A DNA stretch of 64,000 nucleotides from Anaerolineales bacterium (GTDB lineage Bacteria > Chloroflexota > Anaerolineae > Anaerolineales > Villigracilaceae). The stretch lies in contig CP129481.1 in NCBI GenBank assembly GCA_030583905.1, positions 682,001 to 746,000 on the forward strand, read 5' to 3'. Positions 25,849-34,722 of the stretch are shown piece by piece. The position numbers and the translations under genes are program-made. Below the pieces are notes generated by a model, which worked only from the letters and a program-made list of their open reading frames with translations, was not told the origin of the DNA and did not search any database. Numbering within the stretch: position 1 is the first letter of the stretch; every line of letters begins with the position of its first letter.

Positions 25849-27343
25849 AGTTCTCATCGCCAACCGCGGCGAGATCGCCATCCGCATCATGCGCGCCTGC
25901 CGCGAACTCGGCATAAAAACCGTCGCCGTGTATTCCGATGCGGACAAACAGTCCCAGCATGTGCAATTCGCGGATGAAGCCGTTTTACTGGGTGATGCCG
26001 CGCCGAAAGAATCCTATTTGAACGTGGAGAAACTCATCCGCGCCGCGCTCGATACAAAAGCGGATGCCATCCACCCGGGCTATGGATTTCTCTCGGAGAA
26101 CGCCTCCTTCGCCGCTGCAGTTGATTCCGCCCATTTGACCTTTATCGGTCCCTCAGCGGATTCGATCCGCGCGATGGGCGACAAAGCCGAATCAAAGATA
26201 TTGATGAAGCAGGCAGGCGTGCCGACCGTGCCCGGTCACGAAGGGTTGGAGACGTTCGGCGAGTTCAAAAAAGCCGCGAAAGAGATCGGCTATCCGGTGC
26301 TGGTCAAAGCAGCGGCGGGCGGCGGGGGCAAAGGCATGCGCGTGGTCAATTCGGAAGATGAATTGAACGAAGCCATCGAAACGGCGCGGCGTGAGGCACT
26401 GAACTCCTTCGGTGACGAACGCCTGCTGATCGAAAAATATCTCGCCGACGCGCATCACATCGAAATTCAAGTCTTTGGCGATAAGCACGGCAACCTTGTG
26501 CATCTCTTCGAGCGCGAATGTTCCGTGCAGAGACGCCACCAGAAGATCATCGAAGAATCCCCTTCGCCATTGCTGACGCCTGAAATCCGCGCGAAGATGG
26601 GGGCGGCGGCGGTCAATGCGGCAAAGGCGGTGAATTATTTCAACGCCGGGACGGTTGAGTTCATCTTCGATCCTAAAACTTCGCAATATTACTTCCTTGA
26701 AATGAACACCCGCCTGCAAGTGGAGCACCCCGTCACGGAGATGGTGATGAGCTTCGACCTCGTCCACTGGCAGATCCGCATCGCGGCGGGAGAGAAATTC
26801 CCCTTCGCGCAAACCGACTTGCACCAGCACGGACATGCCATCGAGTGCCGAGTCTACGCCGAAGACCCCGCTACGGGATTTTTACCCAGCACGGGGAAAC
26901 TCCTGCAATTCATCGAGCCGCGCGGACCGGGCATCCGTGTCGATGCGGGCTTTGCTGCTGGCGACGACGTGACGCATTTCTATGATCCATTGCTTGCGAA
27001 GTTGATCGTCCATGCCGAGAACCGGGAAATTGCCATTCAGCGCATGCAAACCGCCTTGCGTGATTTCATTGTCCACGGTGTGGTGACGAATATTGATTTC
27101 ATGTATGCCGTGTTGGAAACGGATGATTTCAAGCAGGGGAAGGTCTCTACTCGGTGGGTGGAAACTATTTTGGAATCCAATGGCTTGCCATTGGATTTGA
27201 AAGAGCAAACTCCCGCACTCCATAGCCTGATCGCCGCCGCGCTGGCAGATGTGGTTTTTGTGGATGGCAAGTCTCAATCGGCTGTTTCAAATGAGACCGA
27301 TCCCTTCAATCCGTGGAAACAGACTGGGAATTATAGGAATTAA
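25838..27343 (+). CDS. Biotin carboxylase subunit of acyl-CoA carboxylase
   Basis: 501 residues. ATP-dependent carboxylation of biotin. N-terminal domain FNKVLIANRGEIAIRIMRAC; ATP-grasp with glycine-rich AAAGGGGKGMRVV, EKYLADAHHIEIQVFGD and FLEMNTRLQVEHPVTEMV; C-terminal domain HAIECRVYAEDP and FYDPLLAKLIVHAENR. The polypeptide stops after the biotin carboxylase C-terminal domain plus about 50 residues and lacks the BT and biotinyl domains that MCC alpha normally carries. The biotinyl domain is a separate gene 75 bases downstream. It partners with mccB at 21376. Confidence 0.93.
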   Translation: MFNKVLIANRGEIAIRIMRACRELGIKTVAVYSDADKQSQHVQFADEAVLLGDAAPKESYLNVEKLIRAALDTKADAIHPGYGFLSENASFAAAVDSAHLTFIGPSADSIRAMGDKAESKILMKQAGVPTVPGHEGLETFGEFKKAAKEIGYPVLVKAAAGGGGKGMRVVNSEDELNEAIETARREALNSFGDERLLIEKYLADAHHIEIQVFGDKHGNLVHLFERECSVQRRHQKIIEESPSPLLTPEIRAKMGAAAVNAAKAVNYFNAGTVEFIFDPKTSQYYFLEMNTRLQVEHPVTEMVMSFDLVHWQIRIAAGEKFPFAQTDLHQHGHAIECRVYAEDPATGFLPSTGKLLQFIEPRGPGIRVDAGFAAGDDVTHFYDPLLAKLIVHAENREIAIQRMQTALRDFIVHGVVTNIDFMYAVLETDDFKQGKVSTRWVETILESNGLPLDLKEQTPALHSLIAAALADVVFVDGKSQSAVSNETDPFNPWKQTGNYRN

Positions 27344-27346
27344 TTT

Positions 27347-27408
27347 GTAGGGGCGACCCTTCATTGTTTATGAAGACGGCTTGCTTTCACAGGGCGGGTC
27401 GCCCCTAC
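27347..27408. repeat. Inverted-repeat element between biotin carboxylase and biotinyl protein
   Basis: Perfect 13-bp arms GTAGGGGCGACCC (27347-27359) and GGGTCGCCCCTAC (27396-27408) enclose a 36-nt loop. It belongs to the same family as the elements at 13471, 21209 and 56649. Its insertion may have separated a formerly fused alpha subunit. Confidence 0.85.
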
Positions 27409-27418
27409 GGTGAACAAA

Positions 27419-27892
27419 ATGAAAACAACTTTCGATACACAAACCATCGAACTCAATCCGTCGGACGACGGCTATGTTGCCATCGTGGACGGAAAGACCG
27501 TGCCGGTACACATCGTCCGCGCGGATGCTGTGAGCGGGCGCATGGACCTGCTCGTGGACGGTCAGCGGGTGACGGCATTTGTCTCATCCGATATGGCGAA
27601 GCGCTGGGTGACGGTGGACGGGGGCACGTCCATGCTCACGAAAACGTCGGGCGCGAAACGCGGCGTCAGACACGACCATGCCGGGGGATTGATTGCCCCG
27701 ATGCCGGGTCAGATTCGAAGCGTTTCTGTCAGCGTGGGCGATGCTGTGAAGAAAGGTCAAACCCTGCTCACGGTGGAAGCCATGAAGATGGAAATCCGCA
27801 TTCAGGCGTTGACCGATGGCGTGGTCAAATCGGTTTCGGTAACGCAGGGGCAGACGGTGGAGCGCGAACAAATTTTGGTGGAGGTGGAATAG
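27419..27892 (+). CDS. Biotinyl (BCCP-type) subunit of the acyl-CoA carboxylase
   Basis: 157 residues from the ATG at 27419; a GTG at 27410 is possible but lies inside the repeat. The biotinyl domain is at the C terminus (GLIAPMPGQIRSVSVSVGDA), with the biotinylation motif VEAMKMEI and KGQTLLTVEAMK. The N-terminal 80 residues (FDTQTIELNPSDDGYVAIVD...) form a beta-rich region like the BT domain of MCC/PCC alpha. The protein is therefore the C-terminal half of a classic alpha subunit, made as a separate chain. No strong ribosome site is visible. Confidence 0.88.
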   Translation: MKTTFDTQTIELNPSDDGYVAIVDGKTVPVHIVRADAVSGRMDLLVDGQRVTAFVSSDMAKRWVTVDGGTSMLTKTSGAKRGVRHDHAGGLIAPMPGQIRSVSVSVGDAVKKGQTLLTVEAMKMEIRIQALTDGVVKSVSVTQGQTVEREQILVEVE

Positions 27893-27893
27893 T

Positions 27894-28355
27894 ATGGCTG
27901 GAAAATTTTTCGATGAACTCGAGATCGGGATGAAGTTCAAGCACGGCGGGCGAACGGTGACGGAAATGGATAACGTGCTTTTCTCCGCGCTGACGATGAA
28001 CACCCAACCGCTTCACCTTAACGATGATTTTGCTTCCAAGACCGAGTTTGGTCAAAGGCTGGTAAACGGACTCTTCACTTTCGGTCTGGTCGTCGGCTTG
28101 ACTGTGGCAGACTTGACGGAAGGCACCATCGTGGCGAATTTGGGCTACGACAAGATCGTGCATCCCAACCCCGTCTTTCACGGTGACACGGTCTATGCTG
28201 AAAGCGAGATCATCGAAAAGCGCGAGTCGAAGTCACGACCGAATGCTGGATTGGTGAAGATCAAATGTACGGGCAAAAAACCCGATGGCACGGTTGTGGT
28301 TGAGTTTGAACGAACGGCGATGTTTTTGAAAAAAAGGATGAATGTAGAAGAATGA
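27894..28355 (+). CDS. MaoC-family (R)-specific enoyl-CoA hydratase
   Basis: 153 residues, hot-dog fold. MaoC dehydratase motif region TVTEMDNVLFSALTMNTQPLHLNDDFA contains the catalytic Asp/His-like pattern. Next come FGQRLVNGLFTFGLVVGLTV and a second half with HGDTVYAESEIIEKRESKSRPN. In the equivalent mycobacterial cluster (Rv2499c) the protein is an (R)-hydratase; hydration of 3-methylglutaconyl-CoA is inferred from context. It starts one base after the biotinyl gene stop. ATGA overlap with the next gene. Confidence 0.85.
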   Translation: MAGKFFDELEIGMKFKHGGRTVTEMDNVLFSALTMNTQPLHLNDDFASKTEFGQRLVNGLFTFGLVVGLTVADLTEGTIVANLGYDKIVHPNPVFHGDTVYAESEIIEKRESKSRPNAGLVKIKCTGKKPDGTVVVEFERTAMFLKKRMNVEE

Positions 28356-29332
28356 AAAAGAAACTTCGTCTATTCATTCTTCCCTTTTTTCTGTTATTAG
28401 CTTGTTGTAGTCGAATGGAAAACTTAACACCGGATATTGAAACATCAAATGCCCTGACTTCCATTCCAACCTTAGAAAAAAAGCCTGAAGAATCCACCAT
28501 TGTGCCAAATAAACCGCAAACAACTGCTACTATTGAAGCATTAGTAAACGATTGCAAGACAATACGATATAAGCCTTCTCCAAACCTTCAATGGCTTGCA
28601 ATAACTTGTGACAACTATGAAATCAATGATTCCGATGAAGGAAGCACTACATTGAAGTTTGTCAATTTAGAAACTCTACAGGAGTGGATGGTTTCTTATT
28701 ACCAACTTTATGGCAAAAGGGAAATCGAATCTTTAGGAGAAATGACTGACGGGACAATCTATACGTTAAATTGGAGCTATGCTGGAGATCAAGTTTATAT
28801 AGGCATCATGCCACAAGTCTATAGGGAGTATTATTACAATCGCATAGCCGCGTTATTTGTACTGAACTTAGGAACAGGTGAGATTCAGGAAGTGCTGGAC
28901 ACAGGTACAATTCAAGAGACATTCTACGATTATTCCTTGTCTCATGATGAAAGAAAAGTCGTCTTTGTCAAACTATTAGAAAAACCACTTCAAATAAAAT
29001 CAAAAAACCTTGATACAAACAAAATTCAATCGGTACAATTGAACTCAAAATTTTCTTTTGCGGGAAGCATTGTCTGGTCACAGACTGATGACAGTGTGAT
29101 TTTTCTGGCAGTAAATTTCAACAGCAATAAGGTATTAAGCACTCTTTATAAATGGGATATCCAAACTGGCGAGTTGGTCGAATTATTCCAGTTGCCTGAC
29201 ATGCTTGGCAGGTTGTTTTTAATTGTAAAATGGGATGAGGCGAACAATATTATTGTACTTAAGAACTATCATGCAGAGGAATTTTTCAATTTGAACCTTT
29301 CCATTAGTGAAATATCGCCAGCATCCCCATGA
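28352..29332 (+). CDS. Lipoprotein with TolB/WD-like repeats, hypothetical
   Basis: 326 residues. Type II signal peptide: KKKLRLFILPFFLLLACCS with lipobox LLAC. A Thr/Glu/Pro linker (30-60) and beta-propeller-like repeats follow (YKPSPNLQWLAITCDNYE, DYSLSHDERKVVFV, SIVWSQTDDSVIFLAVNF). It is an extracytoplasmic lipid-anchored protein. AT content and codon use contrast with the flanking MaoC and CitE-like genes, although its start and stop overlap theirs (ATGA both sides). It looks like a foreign gene seamlessly inserted in the operon. No specific function. Confidence 0.75.
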   Translation: MKKKLRLFILPFFLLLACCSRMENLTPDIETSNALTSIPTLEKKPEESTIVPNKPQTTATIEALVNDCKTIRYKPSPNLQWLAITCDNYEINDSDEGSTTLKFVNLETLQEWMVSYYQLYGKREIESLGEMTDGTIYTLNWSYAGDQVYIGIMPQVYREYYYNRIAALFVLNLGTGEIQEVLDTGTIQETFYDYSLSHDERKVVFVKLLEKPLQIKSKNLDTNKIQSVQLNSKFSFAGSIVWSQTDDSVIFLAVNFNSNKVLSTLYKWDIQTGELVELFQLPDMLGRLFLIVKWDEANNIIVLKNYHAEEFFNLNLSISEISPASP

Positions 29333-29340
29333 GGAGAATT

Positions 29341-30216
29341 ATGCGATCCCGACGAGCCCTACTCTACATGCCCGGAGACAACTGGAAGATGATCACCAAG
29401 TCCATCACGCTGGGGGTGGATTCGATCTGCATGGACATGGAAGACGGCACAGCCGTCAACAAAAAAGCGGAAGCGCGCGCCACGATCGCCAAAGCCTTGC
29501 AGGAGTTGGACTTCGGCGCGAGCGAAAAACTGGCGCGCATCAACTCGGTCGGCTCAGGCTGGGAGAAGGATGACATCGAAGCGGTCCTGCCGTACAAGCC
29601 TGATGGCATTGTGATTCCGAAAGTGGAATCATACGAACATGTAGAATGGGCAAGTAGGATCATCGAAGACGCCGAATTGAAGAACGGCTGGCAGATCAAC
29701 TCGATTCGGATTTTGATCGGTGTGGAGACCGCCAAAGGAATTTTGAATCTCAAAGAAATCGCATCACATCCGCGATTGGATGCGGTCATCTTTGGCGGCG
29801 AGGACTTTGCCGCATCCATTGGCGCTGTCCGCACGAAGGATGCGATTGAATTATTGTATGCGCGGCAGGCGGTCATTGTCGCGTGCGCAGCGTTCGATCT
29901 CCAGCCGATTGATATTGTCACCATTGATTACAAGGATTTGGACGCGCTCAAAGTCGAATCGGAATTCGGGGCAAGACTCGGCTTCAGCGGGAAACAGGTC
30001 ATTCACCCGAACCAAGTCCCGGTGGTGCAGGAAGCGTTCACTCCGTCCGATGAAGCAGTGGCGTATGCGCGGAGAATCGTCGAGACGTTTGAAGCGAGTC
30101 AAAAAGAAGGCAAGGGCGCGTACTCGCTCGATGGCAAGATGATCGATATGCCGCTGTTGAAGAATGCGCAGAAGGTGCTGGCGAGGGCGGGTCAAAAAAC
30201 GGAGCATGGACTTTAG
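29341..30216 (+). CDS. CitE-like CoA ester lyase (HpcH/HpaI aldolase family)
   Basis: 291 residues from the ATG at 29341 with AGGAG 5-6 bases upstream; the ATG at 29329 is also in frame. TIM-barrel motifs: LLYMPGDNWKM (CoA binding), MDMEDGTAVNKK with the Mg ligand Glu/Asp, ARINSVGSGW, VIPKVES, GVETAKGI, FGGEDFAASIGAV and GKQVIHPNQVPVV. Not a citrate lyase subunit, since no citF/citD is nearby. With MaoC and MCC it matches the mycobacterial Rv2498c context, an (R)-3-hydroxy-3-methylglutaryl-CoA lyase; malyl- or citramalyl-CoA cleavage is the alternative. Confidence 0.85.
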   Translation: MRSRRALLYMPGDNWKMITKSITLGVDSICMDMEDGTAVNKKAEARATIAKALQELDFGASEKLARINSVGSGWEKDDIEAVLPYKPDGIVIPKVESYEHVEWASRIIEDAELKNGWQINSIRILIGVETAKGILNLKEIASHPRLDAVIFGGEDFAASIGAVRTKDAIELLYARQAVIVACAAFDLQPIDIVTIDYKDLDALKVESEFGARLGFSGKQVIHPNQVPVVQEAFTPSDEAVAYARRIVETFEASQKEGKGAYSLDGKMIDMPLLKNAQKVLARAGQKTEHGL

Positions 30217-30242
30217 TCCGCAGTCCGAAATAGGAGAAACCA

Positions 30243-31085
30243 TTGTTATCCATACTTTTTGGTCTTGCATCCGCGCTCAGTTGGGGCGCGGGTGATTTTA
30301 CAGGCGGGCTTGCGGCGCGGCGCGTGGGCGCATATCGTTCCGTTTTCTACGCAGAAGTGATCGGCGTGATCTTTCTTTTTATCGTGCTTGCGTTCGTCGG
30401 TGAGCCGCTGCCCGACCGCCGCGCGCAGATCTTCGCGCTGGTCGCTGGCGTATTTGGCACGATGGGGCTGATGCTGCTCTACCACTCGATGACGCTCGGC
30501 TTGATGAGCATCGCCGCGCCCGTTTCCGCTCTGCTGGCGGCGGCGCTCCCGGTGGCGGTTGGGATATTTTCCGAGGGCTTCCCCGGTTTTCTCACATTTA
30601 TCGGATTTGTCTTCGCGCTCTTCGCGGTGTGGATGATCTCCCAAAGCGAAGGCGGCGTGAGTGACATCCTTTCGCATCTCTCGGACTTGAAACTGCCCCT
30701 GCTTGCAGGCATTGGATTCGGCTTCTACTTTGTCCTCATGCACGAAGCCACCAAGGATGGCGGCGCGGTCTGGCATATGATCTATTCACGCACAGGCGGC
30801 ATGATGCTCATCGTTGCCTACCTGTTGCTCACGCGTTCCTCGTGGAAGATCGAAATGAACGCCCTGCCCATCATCTCCTTGAACGGGGTACTCGACCTCG
30901 GCGGGAATTTCTTCTTCATCCTCGCCGGGCAGGCAGGGCGGCTGGATGTTGCTGCTGTGATCAGTTCGCTCTTTCCCGGCGCAACGGTTTTGCTGGCGTG
31001 GGTTTTCCTTAAGGAACGCCTCAACCGCAATCAGTGGATCGGCGTCATCTGTGCATTGATCGCAATTGTCTTAATGACCATATAA
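30243..31085 (+). CDS. EamA/DMT-superfamily permease
   Basis: 280 residues, start TTG at 30243 with AGGAG 7-8 bases upstream. Ten membrane helices are arranged as two five-helix EamA repeats (LSILFGLASALSWGAGDFTG at the start; LNGVLDLGGNFFFILAG, LFPGATVLLAWVFLKERLNR and a C-terminal helix at the end). The LKERLNRNQWIGV motif is diagnostic. Transports small metabolites or amino acids; direction and substrate unknown. Probably co-transcribed with the CitE-like gene 27 bases upstream. Confidence 0.9.
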   Translation: MLSILFGLASALSWGAGDFTGGLAARRVGAYRSVFYAEVIGVIFLFIVLAFVGEPLPDRRAQIFALVAGVFGTMGLMLLYHSMTLGLMSIAAPVSALLAAALPVAVGIFSEGFPGFLTFIGFVFALFAVWMISQSEGGVSDILSHLSDLKLPLLAGIGFGFYFVLMHEATKDGGAVWHMIYSRTGGMMLIVAYLLLTRSSWKIEMNALPIISLNGVLDLGGNFFFILAGQAGRLDVAAVISSLFPGATVLLAWVFLKERLNRNQWIGVICALIAIVLMTI

Positions 31086-31097
31086 AGGAGATGCCTT

Positions 31098-31727
31098 ATG
31101 AGTTCTATCTACGAGCATAACTATGAATTACAACAAAAGGGCATGTTCACCGCCGCTGACCTTGAATCGAACAAGCAGGGACGATATTCCGATGCCCAGC
31201 TTCAGCGTTTTCAGAACGAGCGGGATTTCATGCAGTACAACGCGGCGAAATACGACAACAAAAGCCCGTTGATCTCCGCGATCTTTGGCGTCGGTTTGCT
31301 GGGATTTGCCGCTGTGCTGTATTTCGTCGGTGTCTTTGACATGCTCCAGACCATGCTTGGCGGGTTGTTCCTGCCGGTGATGGCGGGGCTTGGAATCCTT
31401 GCTGTCCTGTTCGTCTTTGTCATCATCCCGCGTTCGTTCAAATCCACGGTGGATATGGCGAAGGGATTGGGCACGCCGCTGGCGGAGAGTCCGCTTGGGG
31501 AGCTGCAAACGATCGAGGCGCGGGCGGAGGCGTTCCAGTCACAGGGTGGGATCAACCGCCGCGGGCATCAATCCTCGAAGATCACCCACATCCTGAAAAT
31601 GGACAGTATCGAGTTCGGGTTAACCGAGTCGTTCTTTGAAGTCATCCAGCCCAAACGCCTGTATCGTGTGTATGGCGTGAAGGATCAGGGCGCGTGGGTG
31701 TTGTTGAGCATGGAGACGTTGGAGTAG
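31098..31727 (+). CDS. Hypothetical membrane protein
   Basis: 209 residues from the ATG at 31098 with AAAGGAG at good spacing. A helical N-terminal segment of about 50 residues (LESNKQGRYSDAQLQRFQNE) is followed by two membrane helices (LISAIFGVGLLGFAAVLYFV and LFLPVMAGLGILAVLFVFVI). The cytosolic C-terminal domain (110-209) has TESFFEVIQPKRLYRVYGVK and ends WVLLSMETLE. No family recognised. Twelve bases after the EamA gene, so likely the operon's last gene, followed by a strong terminator. Confidence 0.75.
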   Translation: MSSIYEHNYELQQKGMFTAADLESNKQGRYSDAQLQRFQNERDFMQYNAAKYDNKSPLISAIFGVGLLGFAAVLYFVGVFDMLQTMLGGLFLPVMAGLGILAVLFVFVIIPRSFKSTVDMAKGLGTPLAESPLGELQTIEARAEAFQSQGGINRRGHQSSKITHILKMDSIEFGLTESFFEVIQPKRLYRVYGVKDQGAWVLLSMETLE

Positions 31728-31757
31728 ATAGTCTGTAATCTTGAAGCAAATAAAAGG

Positions 31758-31789
31758 AACAGGCTGGCGGAGTTCTCCGCCAGCCTGTT
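31758..31789. terminator. Bidirectional intrinsic terminator
   Basis: 15-bp perfect stem AACAGGCTGGCGGAG / CTCCGCCAGCCTGTT with a 2-nt formal loop, placed between convergent genes ending at 31727 (plus) and 31811 (minus). Confidence 0.9.
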
Positions 31790-31810
31790 TATTACAAACC
31801 GTGCGTCTTT

Positions 31811-34483
31811 CTAAGGTCGGTCGATCGTGATGACCGGGGAGGTCCAACTTTCCCAGTGAGCCGGGTTGTTGGGATCGCCCAGCGCCTTCAGTACTTTGAC
31901 GACAACGAGATAATTGCCGTCGGGTACGTTCTTGAAGAGCTGGTTGGTGTTGCCCTTGCCGTTGCTCATGTTGCTGTGGATGCGGGTTCCATCCCATGCG
32001 AAGGCAAAGAAGCCGGTCGAGGTGGAGTTGCGTGGGAGGTACTCAAGATCCACGAACTTGTTGAACACCGGGTGGACCGGCTTGCCTGTGTCGGCATTGT
32101 AGAGTTCCATCTGTAGTGTGCGGGCATGGTGATCGAAATGCACCAGAATGGACGGCATTTCGTAAATGCTGGTCATGTTGAAGACGTAGCCAGCCGGCGG
32201 GATCGTGTACGAGCCGCCAATACATTCGCCATCCAGGATGCGGATACAAGCTGTCGCCCGACCAACGAGCGGGAAGCCGATGCCGCCAGACGTCAGCACC
32301 TGTTTGGTCTGGTAATCGCCCTTGAGACCGGCATATGGGACGCGATAGGTCTGTCCGCCGCCTTGCGGGGTGAGTACGAGATAACCTCCATATTGGCTGA
32401 GGTCTGCCAAAGTGGGATTCGCTGTGATGGTGACATCCACAGTGGCGGAACCGCCTGCCGGCACTGTCACGCTGGGCGCGCTAAAGGCAACGGCAGCGAA
32501 GCCTGTGAAGAAGGCTGGCGTGAAGGTGTTAGGACCAGTGGACAACGCGGGGACGTGAGACAGGTCATAGGTCACGCTTGATGCGCTGGTGTTCTGGATC
32601 GTCAATGTCTGCGTGAAGGGACCTGCTTCGCTCTCACCGGTAGCGATCTTGGAGGGGGATACGGTCGTGGTGCTCAGGATGGCATCGTCAATATCGAGCA
32701 TACCGGCGCCTTGGCGGTGGACATTATCCAGGAAGCCGAGAGCGGGGTTGCCCCACCAATTTTTCGGGTCCGCGCTGTTTTGCAGGATGCCGCGCACTGC
32801 CCCAGCCGGGGTTCCGGGGTGAGCCTGCAGGAGCAAAGCCGCCGCGCCCGCCACATGCGGGGACGCCATGGATGTTCCGCTGATGGTGGCATAAGCGCCA
32901 GCCTCGAGCGGGTAGGTGGAGAAGATCAAACCACCGGGAGCGCCGATATCAGGTTTGAGCGCGAGATCGGGGGAGAGACCGTAGGAACTGAAGGATGAGA
33001 TCAGTCCGCCAGTGGGGTTGAGGAAGGTACCGAGATCTTCCGTCCAATTCAAGGTCTGCGGTTCCAAATCGATGGCGTTGTTGATCGCCACGCCTTCCGT
33101 GTCAGAAACTGCAACGACCGGAATGGTGATCGCAGGGGTTCCGGCAACAGTCGGGCTGAAGCGACCGGCTGCATTGTTGTAGAGCACAACAGCCGCCGCG
33201 CCTGCATTCTGCGCATTCAACGCTTTTTCGTAGAAAGGACACGTTCCGCGGCGGATCAACACAGCCATGCCGGTTAAATCCGGCAAAGGACCTGCGGAAG
33301 TACAGGCATCATCTGCGGAGACGGGAGTGCCGGTCTTTGCCAGCGGTAAACTGCCCGAGGTTGGCGCCAGAGGTGAGCCCGCAGCGTTAGCATATCCAAT
33401 CGAAAGTCCAGCCGGGGACACGGTGAAGGTGTTCAACGCGACGTGGGTATTGTCGAATGACGCCACACCGATCACGTTTTCACCCAAACCGGGCGCGCCG
33501 GCTGCATACAAGCCGTTCGCACCGCTGTTGCCGATGGATGCGACCACAACCATGCCCTTTTCCACCAGGCGGCTGGCAGCCACGGCGGTGGGGTACTGGG
33601 GCCACTGGAAGGAGGAGCCGATGGACATGTTGAGGATGTCCATATCGTCAGCCAGGGCGCGTTCCATGGCGGCGAGCATGATGTCCGCGGTGGTGGAGCC
33701 TTCACAGCCGAAAACGCGATACGCGCCGAAGGTCACTTCGGGCGCAACGCCGGTGACAGCGCCGCTCGCGCCGACGATGCCCGCTACGTGTGTGCCGTGT
33801 CCGTTGCAGTCATCGGGGTCGTTATCAGGAGCAGGTACGGGGTTGTACGAAGCGGATGCGGGATCTGCGTTGAAATTATCGCCGACAAAGTCATATCCGA
33901 ACGCCACGCGGCAGCCGGGACCGAAACAACCGCCGAGGTCGGGGTGATCGTAGTCGACGCCGGTGTCCATGACCGCCACCTTGATGCCTGCGCCGGTGTA
34001 GCCGAGTTCGCTCTGCGCCGTATCCGCGCCGGTCATGGCGAGGGCGGTGAACATTTCAGGGTTTTCGCCTGCCGCTGTTTCGGGGATCTGGATCGTATCA
34101 ACGGGGTAGATCGCCTTCACGCCGGGAATGCGTGAGAGTTTGGCGAGTTGGGATGTGCCGACCTGAATGGAGAGACCATTCCACAGGGTATCGAATGCGA
34201 ATTGTTCCTTGTAGACCAAGCCCGCCTTTTTCGCTTCAGATCGGAAGGACGATTTTTCCGCCTTCACCTTGGATAACGAATTTCCAGCCGCTACCGAAGG
34301 TCCGGAAAGTTCAACGAACCATAACGCAGGGGTCTCGTTGGTCATTTCACCTGTTTCTGCGGAGGGGGCGGGAGTTTCCGGAATGAGCGAGTCCCCATCA
34401 TCTGCCAGAACCGGACCGAAACTGGCAAACGCCAATGCCAGAATCAGAAGTACGGAAAAAACGTTGAAACTCTTTCTGAACAT
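31811..34483 (-). CDS. Secreted subtilisin-like serine protease (S8) with PA domain
   Basis: 890 residues. Signal peptide 1-27 (VLLILALAFASFGPVLA); inhibitor I9 propeptide about 52-132; S8 catalytic domain with Asp173 (VAVMDTGVDYDHPDLGG), His229 (CNGHGTHVAGI) and Ser538 (GTSMASPHVAGAAAL). A protease-associated domain (about 380-475) is inserted before the Ser region. C-terminal Fn3/Ig-like beta domains (600-890) include TLTIQNTSASSVTYDLSHVP. Cell-surface or secreted endoprotease, normal for large extracellular subtilases. AGAGGAG precedes the ATG. Upstream on the same strand are a cyclic-di-GMP riboswitch and a terminator, so expression should depend on c-di-GMP. Confidence 0.95.
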   Translation of the reverse strand: MFRKSFNVFSVLLILALAFASFGPVLADDGDSLIPETPAPSAETGEMTNETPALWFVELSGPSVAAGNSLSKVKAEKSSFRSEAKKAGLVYKEQFAFDTLWNGLSIQVGTSQLAKLSRIPGVKAIYPVDTIQIPETAAGENPEMFTALAMTGADTAQSELGYTGAGIKVAVMDTGVDYDHPDLGGCFGPGCRVAFGYDFVGDNFNADPASASYNPVPAPDNDPDDCNGHGTHVAGIVGASGAVTGVAPEVTFGAYRVFGCEGSTTADIMLAAMERALADDMDILNMSIGSSFQWPQYPTAVAASRLVEKGMVVVASIGNSGANGLYAAGAPGLGENVIGVASFDNTHVALNTFTVSPAGLSIGYANAAGSPLAPTSGSLPLAKTGTPVSADDACTSAGPLPDLTGMAVLIRRGTCPFYEKALNAQNAGAAAVVLYNNAAGRFSPTVAGTPAITIPVVAVSDTEGVAINNAIDLEPQTLNWTEDLGTFLNPTGGLISSFSSYGLSPDLALKPDIGAPGGLIFSTYPLEAGAYATISGTSMASPHVAGAAALLLQAHPGTPAGAVRGILQNSADPKNWWGNPALGFLDNVHRQGAGMLDIDDAILSTTTVSPSKIATGESEAGPFTQTLTIQNTSASSVTYDLSHVPALSTGPNTFTPAFFTGFAAVAFSAPSVTVPAGGSATVDVTITANPTLADLSQYGGYLVLTPQGGGQTYRVPYAGLKGDYQTKQVLTSGGIGFPLVGRATACIRILDGECIGGSYTIPPAGYVFNMTSIYEMPSILVHFDHHARTLQMELYNADTGKPVHPVFNKFVDLEYLPRNSTSTGFFAFAWDGTRIHSNMSNGKGNTNQLFKNVPDGNYLVVVKVLKALGDPNNPAHWESWTSPVITIDRP

Positions 34484-34606
34484 TATCTTGTCTCCTCTTC
34501 AAGAGCTGGTCATGTTGTACTGAGAAAAAATATTTGCGTATTTTGCTGCGCAGTACTGGAAAGAGTATTGAATGTATTTGGACGGCTGCCTCCTTCTGAA
34601 TTAAGC

Positions 34607-34638
34607 CAAAAAACCGCCGAAAAAAAGATTTCGGCGGT
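34607..34638 (-). terminator. Riboswitch-controlled intrinsic terminator
   Basis: On the minus strand CCGCCGAAA pairs with TTTCGGCGG (9 bp, loop TCTTTT), followed by TTTTTT. The 5' arm overlaps the 3' strand of the aptamer's P1 (ACCG, 34635-34638), so aptamer folding and termination compete. It lies 124 bases before the protease ATG. Confidence 0.88.
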
Positions 34639-34717
34639 CTGGCGATCTTCCCTCGGGGAGGAAAGACCCATGACTTTGCGTCCCCGCCTCACGACGGGTT
34701 TGCCTTTTCGATTACCG
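34635..34717 (-). promoter_or_regulatory. Cyclic-di-GMP-I riboswitch (GEMM-I) upstream of the S8 protease
   Basis: The minus strand carries the GEMM-I core in order: GGCAAACC (34704-34697), a 4-bp P2 stem closed by a GUGA (GNRA) tetraloop, GGGACGCAAAG (34684-34674), then a P3 arm with CCTCCCCGAGG before the closing CGCC...ACCG. A weak CGGT/ACCG P1 closes it. Conserved blocks and spacing match the class-I c-di-GMP aptamer; the GNRA loop is the one that docks on the receptor in P3. Confidence 0.85.
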
Positions 34718-34722
34718 ACTTC

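Noticed and set aside
29341..30216. Citrate lyase beta subunit (CitE) proper
   Set aside because: No citD, citF or citX nearby; the context is acyl-CoA carboxylase and MaoC.
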